Assembly (NCBI GenBank): GCA_950097015.1
Contig: CATNEN010000015.1
Coordinates: 1,595,501 to 1,659,500, forward strand
Reading direction: 5' to 3'
Length of the DNA: 64,000 nt
Source: Macrostomum hystrix
Taxonomy: Eukaryota > Platyhelminthes > Macrostomidae
Part shown: positions 11,001 through 22,434 of the stretch, one piece after another
How positions within the stretch are numbered: position 1 is the first letter of the stretch
How the letters are laid out: every line of letters begins with the position of its first letter
The notes under the pieces: model-generated
Databases searched by the model: none
The model's input: only the letters and a program-made list of their open reading frames with translations
What the model was told of the DNA's origin: nothing
Program-made: the position numbers and the translations under genes

Positions 11001-14000
11001 CCAGCTCGGGCCGGTGCTTATCGGCTAGGGGCGCCGCTGCCCAGGGTAGGCTGGCCAGCACTAGGTGAACGAAACAGTCCGATCTGGAATTAATGTAGAG
11101 TTAATGGGTAAGGCTAGGGTAACAAATAGGAGACAGGGAAGAAAGGCAGGGGTAGAACACAATAAAGGGGAGAAATGCAGGGGTAGAACATAGAAGAAAT
11201 GGGAGACAGGCAGGGGTAGAACACAGCAGAATGTTGGAGAAAGGCAGTGTTTTGAACACAGGAGAATCCCTAAGAATGGAAGACAATGACACATGACAGG
11301 TAAAGTATATCTATTGGGAGACAGAAGACGAAGCATTCTCACCGAGCCTGCGGAATGCCCTCCTCCAGGGTGACACCAAGAAAAGCGTTGAACAACTGCA
11401 GCAGCGAGGCCGGAGAAACCACTCTATAGTTGGCCAATTCGGCCAGGAATCGAACCATGCAGTACAGGGAGGGCCAGTCGCCGCCAGATTGCAATTCGGT
11501 GCGCAGCTCCTTGACTAGGCGCTCCAGAAACTGCATAGTAAAAAGTTGATAGTAAAAGACAGGCTGATAGTACACAGTTAGTCAATTTTTTGGCTATTAA
11601 TGAAGCAGTCTAAACATACCTCGCCAACAAAGTCGTGATTCTTTAAATTAATCAGCCCAATCAGAGTGCTGTAGACTCGCAGTTTGTCCGGCCGTTCGGC
11701 TGCGCTGAAATTATCAAGACAGACACGATGAAAACAAAACTGCCGAAGCATATAGCAGTCTGCGAATAATCCCGAAAGCTGAAAACGGCACTCACCAAGC
11801 AACAAGAACATTGATGATGGCATCCTTGAACTTGCCAATCTCGCTCTCCAGCACCACAGACAGATCGTGGACATCATTTTGAACTGTTTCGTGTTGTTCA
11901 ATTGTTGACTGAAATAAATAATAATTAAATCAGTGAAATAAAATAAAACTAATATTGTGCAATCAAGACTGCTTGTAGACTTACATGATTTCCTAACTGA
12001 GCAATAAGATCCTCAAGGCGCTCTTTAGCAATCAACTCTTCATATTCCCCGCGAGATCGCTTTGATCTTCCACCTGTTGTAAAGGTATAACAGGCTTTTT
12101 GTAATAATGTGTTGAACTTGCGTGCACGGCAGCTGTTCACTCAAAGCCATACTTGTGTGCACGGTCAACATGCAGACAGGTGACCATCTGCACTGCATGC
12201 TTGACTTACTTATTAGCTCAAGTATACACTGTACTGTCAAATTGCACGATTGATATTGCGTGGTGCATGGCTATCTTGCACTGAAATGAGTGCATGCATA
12301 TAAATGTGATTCGAAGCACTATCTACATACATGCACATATCTTAAATGATATGTTTGTTCAATTCACAATTGCATGCAAAGTGAAGTGTACAATGTAGTT
12401 CTTTGAGATCAGAGTCGCAGTCACATACTACTTATACATGTACATGTAATGTATGTGATGTGTGTATGTAGTGTACCATACACGTAATGTACATGAGCAT
12501 ATGCATTCCCGAAAACCCAGGAAAATTTGCTTCGAAGGATTTGTCACATCACTGACTTTGTGGCAGTGTTTGTGTATGAACAGTGCATGTATACGTGTAC
12601 GGAAAGTCAATGCATGATATGCATATGCATACGTTTATGATTTATTCATTCAACTCCAAATTCACCATCTAGTGGTCCCTGCTTGTAGCATACACTACAA
12701 GGGAGGGAGGCAACCTCCCTCCTTGCCATGTTCTCCTTATTTGCAATTGTCTGAAATCAGTTGTCTGATTGCCATTACAAAGGAATTCTTTGGAATTACT
12801 AAACTTGTATTGCAATGTACAAGTCATCACAATTGTCATATGCAACTGTTTCTACAAACAAAAGGTCATTTAACTACTGTCAATTTTAAAAGGAGACAAT
12901 CAGATTGGCAAATCCTTTCATTTTGAAGTGCATAAAGATGGTTACTTTGTTAAAGTTATTGCAATTTGTGAATATTTCAAATGTGCACCGGCATGCCAGC
13001 TTGAAAGACTTTTGTTTTCCTAGCGGCAATACAATGTCACTAGTAATTACTAAATACTAGGATTACCTCTTGCTTGATATCATTTTTTCTTATCCATTGT
13101 ATCTTGCCTGAATTTCAAATGTAAAGTTCATTTAAGACAGTTTTTACAAAGCTGATGTGCAGGGCTCGCTTAGCTATCTTGATCCATACGTCGACGTAAA
13201 CCAGCTCAAGAGCTACCTGCGGTCAACATCACCTATTTATGTCTGCCCAGAATGTTCTGCTGACGCTGGAACAGGCAGAATGATATTGTGCGACGTCTGT
13301 CAGCGTTGGCTTCATTATGCCTACGCTGACATTAGGAAGGCACCAAAGGCCACCACAATTTGGTCTTGTAAGCTTTGCAGGCGTAAATAAATGACCGACT
13401 GTACACACATTTTTTGCAGCAGCAGTAGCAACAATTATAACAGCAGATTTAGTGGAAATGAAACGCTAAGTGAGCGAAGTTGCAAACCTATGGCAGCTCT
13501 CATAATATAGAAAGCTACTTGTACACACTACCAATACGAGCGTTGATGTACAGTACAGTCGCTATACTGTATGCTCACCTATTGCATTTCAACTAGTTGT
13601 AAACAATCACATAAGTTACGAACTTACTAATGGTTTTATTTTTGGACTCAATGTTACCGTTTCCGACAGACTAGGTCTAACTGTCTACGAGCAAGATTTA
13701 GGTCAGGTGTGAAGTAGTATGTATCTAGGTTCCAAAAGTTGGTGCTGCCTGTAAATCACTGATTATTACCCCACAATATTTTCAAGTGATCCTTGATAAG
13801 ATGCTAACAACTGAAACCATAGCTTTCTGAAATGGGCTGCTTACAACCTACACTCTTTTCATCTTTTTTTGCGCCAATATTAAAGGATATAAATAAAATG
13901 TGTCATTTTTATGTACAGTAGTGAACATGCAAGTACGATGGCAATATTATTATAATACACAATAAATGCTGTATGTCCAAGTAAATCTGACCATTTTATA

Positions 14001-15800
14001 TTTTATGCTTAGACAATAAATGCAAAATTTTAGTTTAGTTTTCAGTCTTCGATGCAAGCTTTATCTCTGAAGTTCTCTTTGTGGCTTTGTCTTCTTACAT
14101 TTTTTACTGATCATTCTTGATTATTAATCTCTCCGATTTGCGCCATGTCTCCTGCTGGGGGCGGCCCGTTCCCTACTGGTGCCCCATATTTATCCATGGC
14201 CAAAGAACTGGTTTACATGTATTAAGTGTTCACATTTCATCTCTCCCTCACCAGACTGTTAATCATGCCATCATTAAAGACGATTCTGTAACGACCATGC
14301 CATTTATAAGAAAAGTTCGCGGTGCTTAAATGCTTATTGCACCAAGGAGGAGCAGTTCAGAATGTCCTGTTTTACAATGCCGAGACCTGGACGTTGCGTT
14401 GGAATGTATGCAGTTCATGTACATGTAATATATATGTAATGTATGTGACTGCAACTGGGTACGCATAAAACCTGGCCATCACTAAGCATCGGCTCAGAAT
14501 AACAAAATCCATATATTATTGCGGAACGAGCATTACATAGTATTTTTTCAAGAGCTTAGAAGTTGTGTCGTATGTTTAAGATCGAATAACAAGCAATAAA
14601 CATTTAATAAAATGTTATTTCCTAGCACTTAAAACATCTTAATTGCTATAAACTACTTTTCATTAATAAAAGAAATAATGATTTGTTATTCTGAACCAAT
14701 TCCAGGCTAGTGATGCCCTACTGCGACTCTGATCTCAAAGAAATACATTGTACACTTCACTTTGCATGTGATTATGAATCGAACAAACATATCATTTGAG
14801 ATATGTGCATGTATGTACATAGTGCTTCAAATCACTTTTATATGTGTGCACTCATTTCAGTGATACAAGCTAATAAGTAAGTCAAGCATGCAGTGCAGAT
14901 GGTCACATGTCTGCATGTTGACTGTGCACACAAGTATGGCTTTGAGCGAACGGCTGCCGTGAATTCAAGTATGGCTTTGGGCGAATGGCTGCCGTGCACG
15001 CAAGTATGGCTTTGGGCAAACGGCAGCCATGTACACAAGTATGGCTTTGGGCGAATGGCTGCCGTGCATGCAAGTATGGCTTTGGGCGAACGGCAGCCGT
15101 GTATACAAGTATGGCTTTGGGCGAACGGCAGCCGTGCACGCAAGCTCTTCATAAATTTTTATATAAATTCACTTTTACTGAGTATATATAAAGCTAAAAA
15201 ACACAAATATTTAAAAATGTTACTAATGACATTTTGGTTCAATCAACTATGTAGTGAGGCCTAGAGTGCATAGGTTTGTGCCAACTAATTTATGCATTAT
15301 GCAACTGAATTTTCTAACCAAAACTGCTAGTCCTTTCTAACAATGGAGCTAGCTTGCCTACTTGCCACCAATGACAATGTTTTACTTAACTGAATTTGCC
15401 TCACTGGTGGTAACCCCAATGCACAGGCCAGATTTTTCAAACAGACACTAAGCCCTAAGGTACTGGGTACAATAGCTAGGTCAATCAAGCAAGCAAGCAA
15501 ACAAAATGGTGAGATTTTACTTGAATAAAACTTACTATACAAAAAGACACATAAATAAGCACAATAATAGCTTTCTTTATCATGAAGCCTTGCATGCATG
15601 AGAGCGGGAAGCTACTGTGGTGGTAGCTAGCAAGTGACAGAAGTGGCAGTGATACAGTAGCTAGCCAGAGTAGTAGGCCTAGCTGATACAGGTCACTTAC
15701 CACCTTCATTATCGTCATTATCGTGAATATTGTGATGGTGCTGCGATCGATCAGCTCTACTATGCCCATGTGCATGCGCATATCGTTGAGAATGGGACAT
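5054..15800 (-). CDS. NCBP1: Nuclear cap-binding protein subunit 1 (CBP80), complete, 12 exons
   Basis: Large subunit of the nuclear cap-binding complex; with CBP20 it binds the m7G cap and links transcripts to splicing, export and decay. Exons on the minus strand: 15800-15701, 12073-11985, 11908-11796, 11704-11620, 11530-11343, 11083-10888, 10751-10496, 9685-9285, 8727-8389, 8055-7564, 6220-5945, 5167-5054. All introns are GT-AG, every phase agrees, and the product is 882 aa (the human protein is about 790). Landmarks: a basic stretch (GRSKRSRGEYEELI, about 35-48) before the first MIF4G-like region; RPDKLRVYSTLIGLINLKNH (about 105-124); the FRLFDYTD motif; LIELCK and WSWSDWTEE (first half to middle); then KSFSHSFAALAKFHSV and VQLVDCQAVFDWLFS in the C-terminal MIF4G-like region. 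The end (VEQFCAAFF) matches the family C-terminus. The start MSHSQRY has a His/Asp-rich tail. Intron 1 (3.6 kb) holds a transposon; introns 3, 7, 8, 9, 10 and 11 hold repeats or are short. Confidence 0.95.
5226..5566. repeat. Minisatellite, 21-bp unit, NCBP1 intron 11
   Basis: About 16 copies of ATGACAGACGGACAGAATGG plus T. Because the unit is a multiple of three, the plus strand stays open as a repeating MTDGQNG peptide; it lies wholly inside an intron of the opposite-strand gene and I do not treat it as coding. Confidence 0.95.
6403..7504. repeat. Minisatellite (27-30 bp unit) bracketed by a direct repeat, NCBP1 intron 10
   Basis: About 24 copies of a unit like CCCATAGACCCGATACTAAC with GGGAAT fill 6590-7290. 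On each side lies the same unrelated sequence: AGCAAATT(T/A)TCTGCCACA ... GCCTGAAGCAG ... ACTGAGCAGGGGCAAATTGTGGCC at 6408-6512 and 7429-7504. The array therefore appears to have grown inside, or between two copies of, an interspersed element. Confidence 0.8.
8113..8356 (+). mobile_element. tRNA-derived SINE, family B
   Basis: The head GCCTTGTGGTTAGAGG (A box) and GGAGTTCGATTCCCGACC (B box) differ from family A, but the 3' end carries the same CCTCCT ... CCGTACCTACAGCCCTCC TGCAATTATT type of tail. It sits in NCBP1 intron 9, sense to the plus strand. A shared tail on different tRNA heads is what is expected when several SINEs use one partner LINE; the partner is inferred. Confidence 0.75.
8975..9255 (-). 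mobile_element. MITE fragment, copy 2 of the 57-kb element
   Basis: Reverse-complement match to 57.06-57.34 kb (AAGGCCTGGCAAGGCCGCACTGAGGCGCAGTG and a second block with GCGTTGCTCCTTTCGGGTGC), ending GGTAGTTCTGCTGTTAAC at about 9235-9252. Located in NCBP1 intron 8. The TTAA next to the end suggests a piggyBac-type target, by inference. Confidence 0.6.
10110..10447 (+). mobile_element. tRNA-derived SINE, family A
   Basis: Head CTGGCAGAGCGGTTAACGCG and B box GAGTTCGATTCCGCGG, body and tail CTGCAATTATCATTATTAG as in the other family A copies. It lies in NCBP1 intron 7. I could not find a clean target-site duplication. Confidence 0.85.
11101..11290. repeat. Imperfect purine-rich repeat, NCBP1 intron 5
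   Basis: Degenerate copies of a unit containing GGCAGGGGTAGAACACA and GGGAGA. It is strongly purine-biased on the plus strand and shows no coding features. Confidence 0.5.
12117..15145. mobile_element. DNA transposon-like element with ~400-bp terminal inverted repeats, in NCBP1 intron 1
   Basis: The left end (12117 to about 12430) is repeated in reverse complement at about 14722-15145. Outer ends are CTTGCGTGCACGGC at left and GCCGTGCACGCAAG at right, an exact 14-bp match. Inside the arms the blocks around 12298-12430 and 14725-14840 match closely over more than 100 bp (for example TGTACACTTCACTTTGCATG and ACAAACATATCATTT). The right arm contains six copies of a 35-bp unit (CAAGTATGGCTTTGGGCGAA ...), the left arm about one. 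The interior has a PHD-like ORF at 13157-13390 on the plus strand and otherwise AT-rich DNA. I cannot find a transposase, so it looks non-autonomous; the superfamily is not known to me. Confidence 0.75.
13157..13390 (+). pseudogene. Degenerate PHD-finger ORF inside the intron-1 element
   Basis: 77 codons with the pattern CPEC - CDVC - WLH - WSCKLC, the C4HC3 arrangement of a PHD zinc finger. The expected cysteine three residues after the histidine is tyrosine (TAC instead of TGC), so one zinc ligand is missing. The ORF is short, antisense to NCBP1 and sits between two long inverted repeats, which points to a fragment of a transposon-borne or captured gene rather than a host gene. An upstream exon is possible but I cannot place one. 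Confidence 0.55.
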
Positions 15801-16515
15801 TGATTGAGCTAAGTAGGCCTACTTAATCAGTAAATTAAAAGGTCTAGTTGTTTATAATTTTTACTGTCGCTGAGATTTAGAAATTTATATTTAATGACTA
15901 AACAATATATGTTGCCTTCAGGCGATTTGATTACTAACCAGCACAATTTTTTCTACTCAAGACACAATTTAGGATTATAAAAATACAAAGGATAAATTCA
16001 CAAAAAACTTTGAAACGGGATGGAAACAGCTATACTTGGTCAGTGATCAGTCGCAGCAAAACAGCGGTAAACTTTAGGAAAAACTTGTTTGAAATTTGCA
16101 ACTTAAAACAAAATACTCGTGTGTTATAAAAAACTGCAATAAAAAACCCAGACATAGTTTTTGAAGCTAAAAAAAAATTTAAATCACTTAATAAATAGAT
16201 TTTCTAACAGTTGTTGTGCAGCTAAATTGTTTTTATTACGGAGTTTCTGCAGTAAAACAAAAGGAAGATTATTTTTTTGTCATAGAAAATAGAGAGCAAA
16301 AGAGCACTAAAGTTTGGTGAAAAATTAACTTGCTATTGTTTGCAAGCTTTACGAGCTGGAATAAAAACAATAACGGTAGTAACTATGTGATTTGCGTGTT
16401 ACTTAGTTTAAAAATTATATAATAACACCACTCATGTAAGCGCTTGCATATACAGTTAAAATATTAAATAGTAAAGTTCATACTTCAGTAAAACTATCAC
16501 GTTCTCTAGTGGAAG
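15801..16515. promoter_or_regulatory. Divergent intergenic region between NCBP1 and CFAP161
   Basis: 715 bp separate the NCBP1 start codon (minus, 15800) from the CFAP161 start codon (plus, 16516). The stretch is AT-rich with no ORF or repeat. It must hold both 5' UTRs and probably a shared bidirectional promoter. No convincing TATA box was identified. Confidence 0.5.
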
Positions 16516-18862
16516 ATGTCACACACAAGAACCTATAACCCATCCGTACGGGTGGGAAATTGGTTTGAGGACTGCAAACTGGAAGAGGTATGACTTTATG
16601 AGATTGGCGATTGCCGCTAAATCACTTTAAAATTTTTTTTTTATTTTTTCTCTCTATTGAATCGAAACCTCAATTAAAAAGTATAATAGTAACTAGCTAA
16701 TAATGAAGATATTATATCATTTGACACATAGAATATAGTTACTCTCGAAGCAGATTGACAATTAGTTGTGAATATGATTTTTTGTTTTTTGTTTTCCTCT
16801 TTTTAGGTAATTAAAATAAATAATTTTTTGCTCAATTTTAAAGGAATTTATATTGACCGAATAGTTTGCTTGACATTTGAAATTAACTTAATAAATTTAT
16901 AGGACACCATCAAGAACTTTCTAGAGAAGAAGGAGCGCGGAGAGCTTTTATCACAGAAGGTTGGCAATCTATACAAGTCTGTGTCTTCAACATCAGCTTC
17001 CGGTACAGATGTGAGCAGAACTTTCATGGCATTTTTATCAAACTGGGGCAGAAAGTCAATGGATTTGTTGGAAAGTCAGAGTTGGACAGCTCATGTCAAG
17101 TAATTAAACGCACCTGCAGACCAGCGCCGCCCTGAGCACTTCCCACGACGGCCTGCTCCACTTCGGCGATCGAATTCAGCTGCGAAATCCTGGCGCCGAT
17201 GCCGCCCTCGTCCGGCTCGGCCGCAGCCAGACCCGCTGCCCGTCCGTGCTGAGCGTCTCCATTGGCGAGGAGGTGCTGAGCAGCCCTGCCGGGGCCCTGC
17301 CCGACCCGAGTCCCGCCTCCGCTGCCCAGTCCTGCCAGGCAATGGGCCGCAACGTCTTCACCGTCGTCAGCGTTGACGGCACACCGGAAGGCAAGCCGGT
17401 GGCCTTCAACCAGCCCTTCCAGCTGATGACGCACTCCAGTCTTGGAGCGCCGGTGTGTGCTGCTTGAGAAATTCGTTTTTTGGGGGATCTGCCGACCCAC
17501 AGGGGACCCACCGGTTAGAAACTAATTGAGGCTGAGGCTAAAGGATTCAATATTCACTAAATTATCAGGGGCTGACCCATCAGTAAGTCTCTGAAGTGGC
17601 TGACCAGAAAGTTACTAGAGGCTGACACACAGAAGTTACTAGAGGCTGTCTCACAGAAGTTACTAGAGGCTGTCTCACAGAAGTTACTAGAGGCTGACAC
17701 ACAGAATTTACTAGAGGCTGACACACAGAAGTTACTAGAGGCTGTCTCACAGAAGTTACTAGAGGCTGTCTCACAGAAGTTACTAGAGGCTGTCTCACAG
17801 AAGTTATTAGAGGCTGACACACAGAAGTTACTAGAGGCTGTCTCACAGAAGTTACTAGAGGCTGACACACAGAATTTACTAGAGGCTGACACACAGACGT
17901 TACTAGAGGCTGTCTCACAGAAGTTACTAGAGGCTGTCTCACAGAAGTTACTAGAGCCTGACACACAGAAGTTACTAGAGGCTGACACACAGAAGTTACT
18001 AGAGGCTGACACACAGAAGTTACTAGAGGCTGACACACAGAAGTTACTAGAGGCTGACACACAGAAGTTACTAGAGGCTGACACACAGAAGTTACTAGAG
18101 GCTGACACACAGAAGTTACTAGAGGCTGACACACAGAAGTTACTAGAGGCTGACACACAGAAGTTACTAGAGACTGACACACAGAAGTTACTAGAGGCTG
18201 TCTCACAGAAGTTACTGAAGACTATCATACTGATATAAGTTTATTCTCTTTAGCCTCGATCCTGTCAATCATCAGAATGCAAAGCATTGCGAACCTCCAC
18301 ACCGCAGATGTACTTGTCTTCGGATCGTGTGAAGTTCGGCGACACGCCCCGCAAGCACGGCAAGCAGATTGTGCAGTTCACAGCCGAGAGCAGCTTCCTG
18401 ACTCACTGGCGGGCCGAGTACTTCAATCCACAGCTGCGCATGGAATACGAGGGCGCGCCGATTCCGGTAGGTCAATATAATCACTTTTGCAAGCCTCAAA
18501 GCCAAAGGCTATTTTTTGCGAAGTAATTAATTATTAGTTCTAACAAAAATATTAAATCTACTTTATAGGTTGGCGAGCCGCTGATTCTGAAGCACGTCAA
18601 GACCAACCAGAGTCTGGCTGTTGAAGACAAATACGTTATTAGGTAAACTTGAATAGCGTTAAAAATGGCCCTTTTAGTGTCGCCACGATCATTTGTTTCA
18701 CGCTTAAAATGACCGCATGAAAACAATTTCAGAGGCCTGATGGGCACAGAATTCGAGGTGTCGAGCCAGACCTACCTGACCGATCACAAAGCTGAGACTG
18801 ACGCCAATCACTGGGCTTTCGGTGTCAACTGCCCGCCTGGAGCCACCGGCGGTGCCTGCTAA
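16516..18862 (+). CDS. CFAP161: Cilia- and flagella-associated protein 161 homologue, complete, 6 exons
   Basis: CFAP161 is an axonemal doublet-microtubule inner protein of motile cilia. Exons: 16516-16587, 16903-17010, 17120-17452, 18308-18466, 18569-18642, 18733-18862. All splice sites are GT-AG, phases agree, and the product is 291 aa (human about 301). Landmarks in order: YNPSVRVGNW with FEDCKLEED (N-terminal family signature), FLEKKERGELL, LSTSHDGLLHFGD, AMGRNVFTVVSVD, MYLSSDRVKFGD, FNPQLRMEYEGAPIPVGEP, then TYLTDHKAETDANHW near the end. Intron 3 contains a 24-bp minisatellite. The gene faces away from NCBP1. The start ATG follows directly on no other in-frame candidate and gives the conserved N-terminus. 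Confidence 0.95.
17593..18222. repeat. Minisatellite, 24-bp unit, CFAP161 intron 3
   Basis: About 26 copies of GAGGCTGACACACAGAAGTT plus ACTA, with a GACACAC / GTCTCAC variant that alternates in blocks. The variant pattern suggests that multi-unit segments were duplicated. Minus-strand ORFs here are artefacts of a unit divisible by three. Confidence 0.95.
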
Positions 18863-19430
18863 ATGAGATTTTATAGCGGCGCGCGCTGCGCTAATTTTAG
18901 CACGCATGCCCGAACTCTCCTACTTAAAGTTAAAATGTACGAGTAGAAAAAATGTCACTTTAACTAATTTAAGTTTTAATGACGATGAAACATGAATTTT
19001 AGCATGAACAGAAACTAAACTGGTACTGTTTGAGAGGATCCAAAGTTTTTGATAATTAATTGTTGTATTTTTTCTCAATGCCGTGTTGTGTTTTATGAAC
19101 AAACGAAATATTTTATTCTATATATCTTATAAGTTTGTCATTATTTGCTTATCTACTCTCAATACCTTAATTTTTGACAAGCGCAAATTAAATAAGTCAC
19201 TAAAGACAGACAAAAGATATAGTCACAATGAGCTTTGATTGGGTATCCTTCATCATCATCCTTGATATAAATGTGTCAATATCCATTTAGGAAAACAAAT
19301 CGAATGTTTTAATTATCTTATTAAGATAATTAGCAATTCTAGCAATAAATCAATCACATTTATTGGCAATTCAACTTGTACTCGTACCATTGTGCAACAG
19401 TATATTTATGGAACAAAAAATTAAAAATTA
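18863..19430. other. 3' flank of CFAP161, no gene seen
   Basis: AT-rich sequence after the CFAP161 stop; contains its 3' UTR. I see no gene, repeat or clear AATAAA signal close to the stop. Confidence 0.4.
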
Positions 19431-19442
19431 AGTAGAAAAGTT

Positions 19443-19800
19443 AGTTGGGTCGGTGGCAGATCGGTTTAACGCGGTTGCCTCTCGCACAAAGGTCCCTAAG
19501 TTCGATTCCGCGGCGAGGCCACATTAATTTGGGGCGCAGCCGCGGAGAGAAGGCTTGGGGGCTTGTCGTGCAATTGACGCCCTAGATGGCCAACCTCCAA
19601 GGCACAGTGAAGTGTACACTGTCTGACGATGAGAAAGTCAGGGCAGATGTACACACCTGTGTGAGCGTGTGCCTGCGTACAGTATCCGTGTGCGTGTGTG
19701 CTCAGGAGTCAGCGGAATGGGCAGAATTGCCTCCTCGCTGGCTGCGGGTCTACTAACAACTGTTACCGAATAATGTGCCATTGCCCGCAGCCCTCCTGCA

Positions 19801-19847
<47 letters not shown>

Positions 19848-19852
19848 TATTT
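19443..19852 (+). mobile_element. tRNA-derived SINE, family A, with target-site duplication and (ATT)n tail
   Basis: Head GGTGGCAGATCGGTTTAACG and B box AAGTTCGATTCCGCGG, family A body, and a tail extended into about 17 ATT triplets. AGTAGAAAAGTT occurs at 19431-19442 and again at 19853-19864, a 12-bp target-site duplication. It lies between the convergent CFAP161 and LHX genes. The rest of 19865-20271 shows no gene. Confidence 0.88.
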
Positions 19853-20271
19853 AGTAGAAAAGTTGTTCAAACGTAGAAGCTATGTAATAAATATAATGAT
19901 TTCTCGTTAAACATGAAATAAAAAAACGGTGATAATATTTATTGAGTAATGATCAGTGATACATAGAGCTAAAATTGGTCAAGAATTTAACATCTATATC
20001 TTTACAATAGAAACTGTTAATACAATGATTTCAGTAAACTGGCGACCGACATAAAATTCAAGGTGGCATAAACATAGACTTATATTATCGAGGCTGCGGA
20101 AATCCAATTTGTCATAATCATACACTGTTCTCCGTGAATTGATGTGCACTACATGCATTGTTATACAACTAACTAGCATAGGCTGATGCTTCACAAAGTG
20201 TGCAGTCAGATTTGTTAAATAGTTTATCTAAAACAAGGCGGTGTCTGGGGGGAACTCGCTGTGCTCAGAAC

Positions 20272-22402
20272 TCAGGCCACGCAGTTGACATTGTGTAGAG
20301 TGATCAAGCCGCGCATTGAGTCGTTGTCATCGGACGCGTTAACATCCGCGATGCTGGCAGCTCCGGGCACGTCTTCACCGGCGGGCAGTGCGGACAGTGC
20401 CGCGGCGCTGGACAAGTTCGAGGCGTCCTCAGTTGGCGATGAGTGCTGAAACTGGTGCAGCAGGAGCTGGTTCTCGTCATCAGTCGGAGATCCCAGCAGC
20501 TGGTCCTGCTGATGAGTCGGTTTGAGCAGCGATCTGCGGTACTTGGCTCGGGCGTTCTGAAACCAAACCTGCAGCACCCGCTTGCTCAGGCAGGTCTTCT
20601 GGGCCAGCTGCTTCAGATCCTTGGAGTCCGGGTTGTGATTCACTAGGAAGTAGGCCTTCATTGTACGCAGCTGGTGATGCTTGAAGCTGGTGCGGACTCG
20701 CTTCTGGCGCTGCTGCTGCTGCTGCTGGGGTGTCAGCTCGTGCTGGCGCTGGCGAGGCTGTCGATTCAGTGGCTGCTGGCAGCTCAACTCGGCTTCCGAT
20801 GGGGAATCAATCGACTCGAACCCATCGACAATGGAATTTGGGGCTCCTGCGTCTGAAGGATAAATCATCAGCGTTAGGCATGTTGTGTCTGCCGGCCATC
20901 CTTCAGCAGGCCATCCCTTTATCATTCAGCAGGCCATCCCTTCATCTTTCAGCAGGCCATCCCTTCATCATTCAGCACACCATCCCTTCATCCTTTAGCA
21001 GGCCATCCCTTTATCATTCAGCACACCATCCCTTCATCTTTCAGCAGGCCATCCCTTTATCATTCAGCACACCATCCCTTCATCATTTAGCACTCCATCC
21101 CTTCATCCTTGAGCACACCATCCCTTCATCATTTAGCACTCCATCCCTTCATCCTTCAGCACACCATCCCTTCCTCATTCAGCACACCATCCCTTCATCT
21201 TTCAGCAGGCCATCCCTTCATCCTTCAGCACACTATCCCTTCATCCTTCAGCACACCATCCCTTCATCCTTCAGCACACCATCCCTTCATCATTCAGCAC
21301 ACCATCCCTTCATCCTTGAGCACACCATCCCTTCATCCTTCAGCACACCATCCCTTTATCATTCAGCACACCATCCCTTCATCTTTCAGCAGGCCATCCC
21401 TTCATCTTTCAGCAGGCCATCCCTTCATCCTTCAGCACACCATTCCTTCATCCTTCAGCACACCATCCCTTCATCCTTGAGCACACCATCCCTTCATCCT
21501 TCAGCACACCATCCCTTCATCATTTAGCACTCCATCCCTTCATCCTTGAGCACACCATCCCTTCATCATTTAGCACTCCATCCCTTCATCCTTGAGCACA
21601 CCATCCCTTCATCATTTAGCACTCCATCCCTTCATCCTTGAGCACACCATCCCTTCATCATTTAGCACTCCATCCCTTCATCCTTGAGCACACCATCCCT
21701 TCATCATTTAGCACTCCATCCCTTCATCCTTCAGCACACCATCCCTTTATCATTCAGCAGGCCATCCCTTTATCCTTCAGCACACCATTCCTTCATCCTT
21801 CAGCACACCATTCCTTCATCCTTGAGCACACCATCCCTTCATCATTTAGCAGGCTGTCCCAAAATCCTTTATAGAATGAAAAAGAAATGCTTAAATCCTA
21901 GCAAAGAAATAGAACATAACTGTGCGCCCTAGAGTCCCTAGCAACAGTCGCACCATGCGAAGCGCGCGCATACCGCACCCAGCTAGACAAAGGCACAAGC
22001 CGCCCCGGAGGCTCCTAGAAGACTAAGTCTTGATATCTGAAGCCAAAGCCAGGGGGCGGAGCATTGACCCGGCGACAACAAAAACTGATAGAGACACTGC
22101 CGCCTGATAGCATCAAGAATAGCACACTCGAGCTCTATCAAGAGACATAGAGGCCGCATACACACTCGCCGAGGTCCGGCCCAGCTGTGAGAAACTCTCC
22201 CGCTGGGAATTCTGGGCCCTCCAACTCAACTGTGCGCGCGTGTTGGGCTGTGAGACGCGAAGGGACAGGCGGCTCCACTTCATCTTTGGTTTGGCCTCAG
22301 CGGGTGGCGCATCGGTTGAAGCATTTTTTCAATTGTGCCCGCCGACAAACAATCCCGAGAGGGTGTCGCGATACTTAATGCTATTTTTGCTACGGGGCTG
22401 GT

Positions 22403-22434
<32 letters not shown>

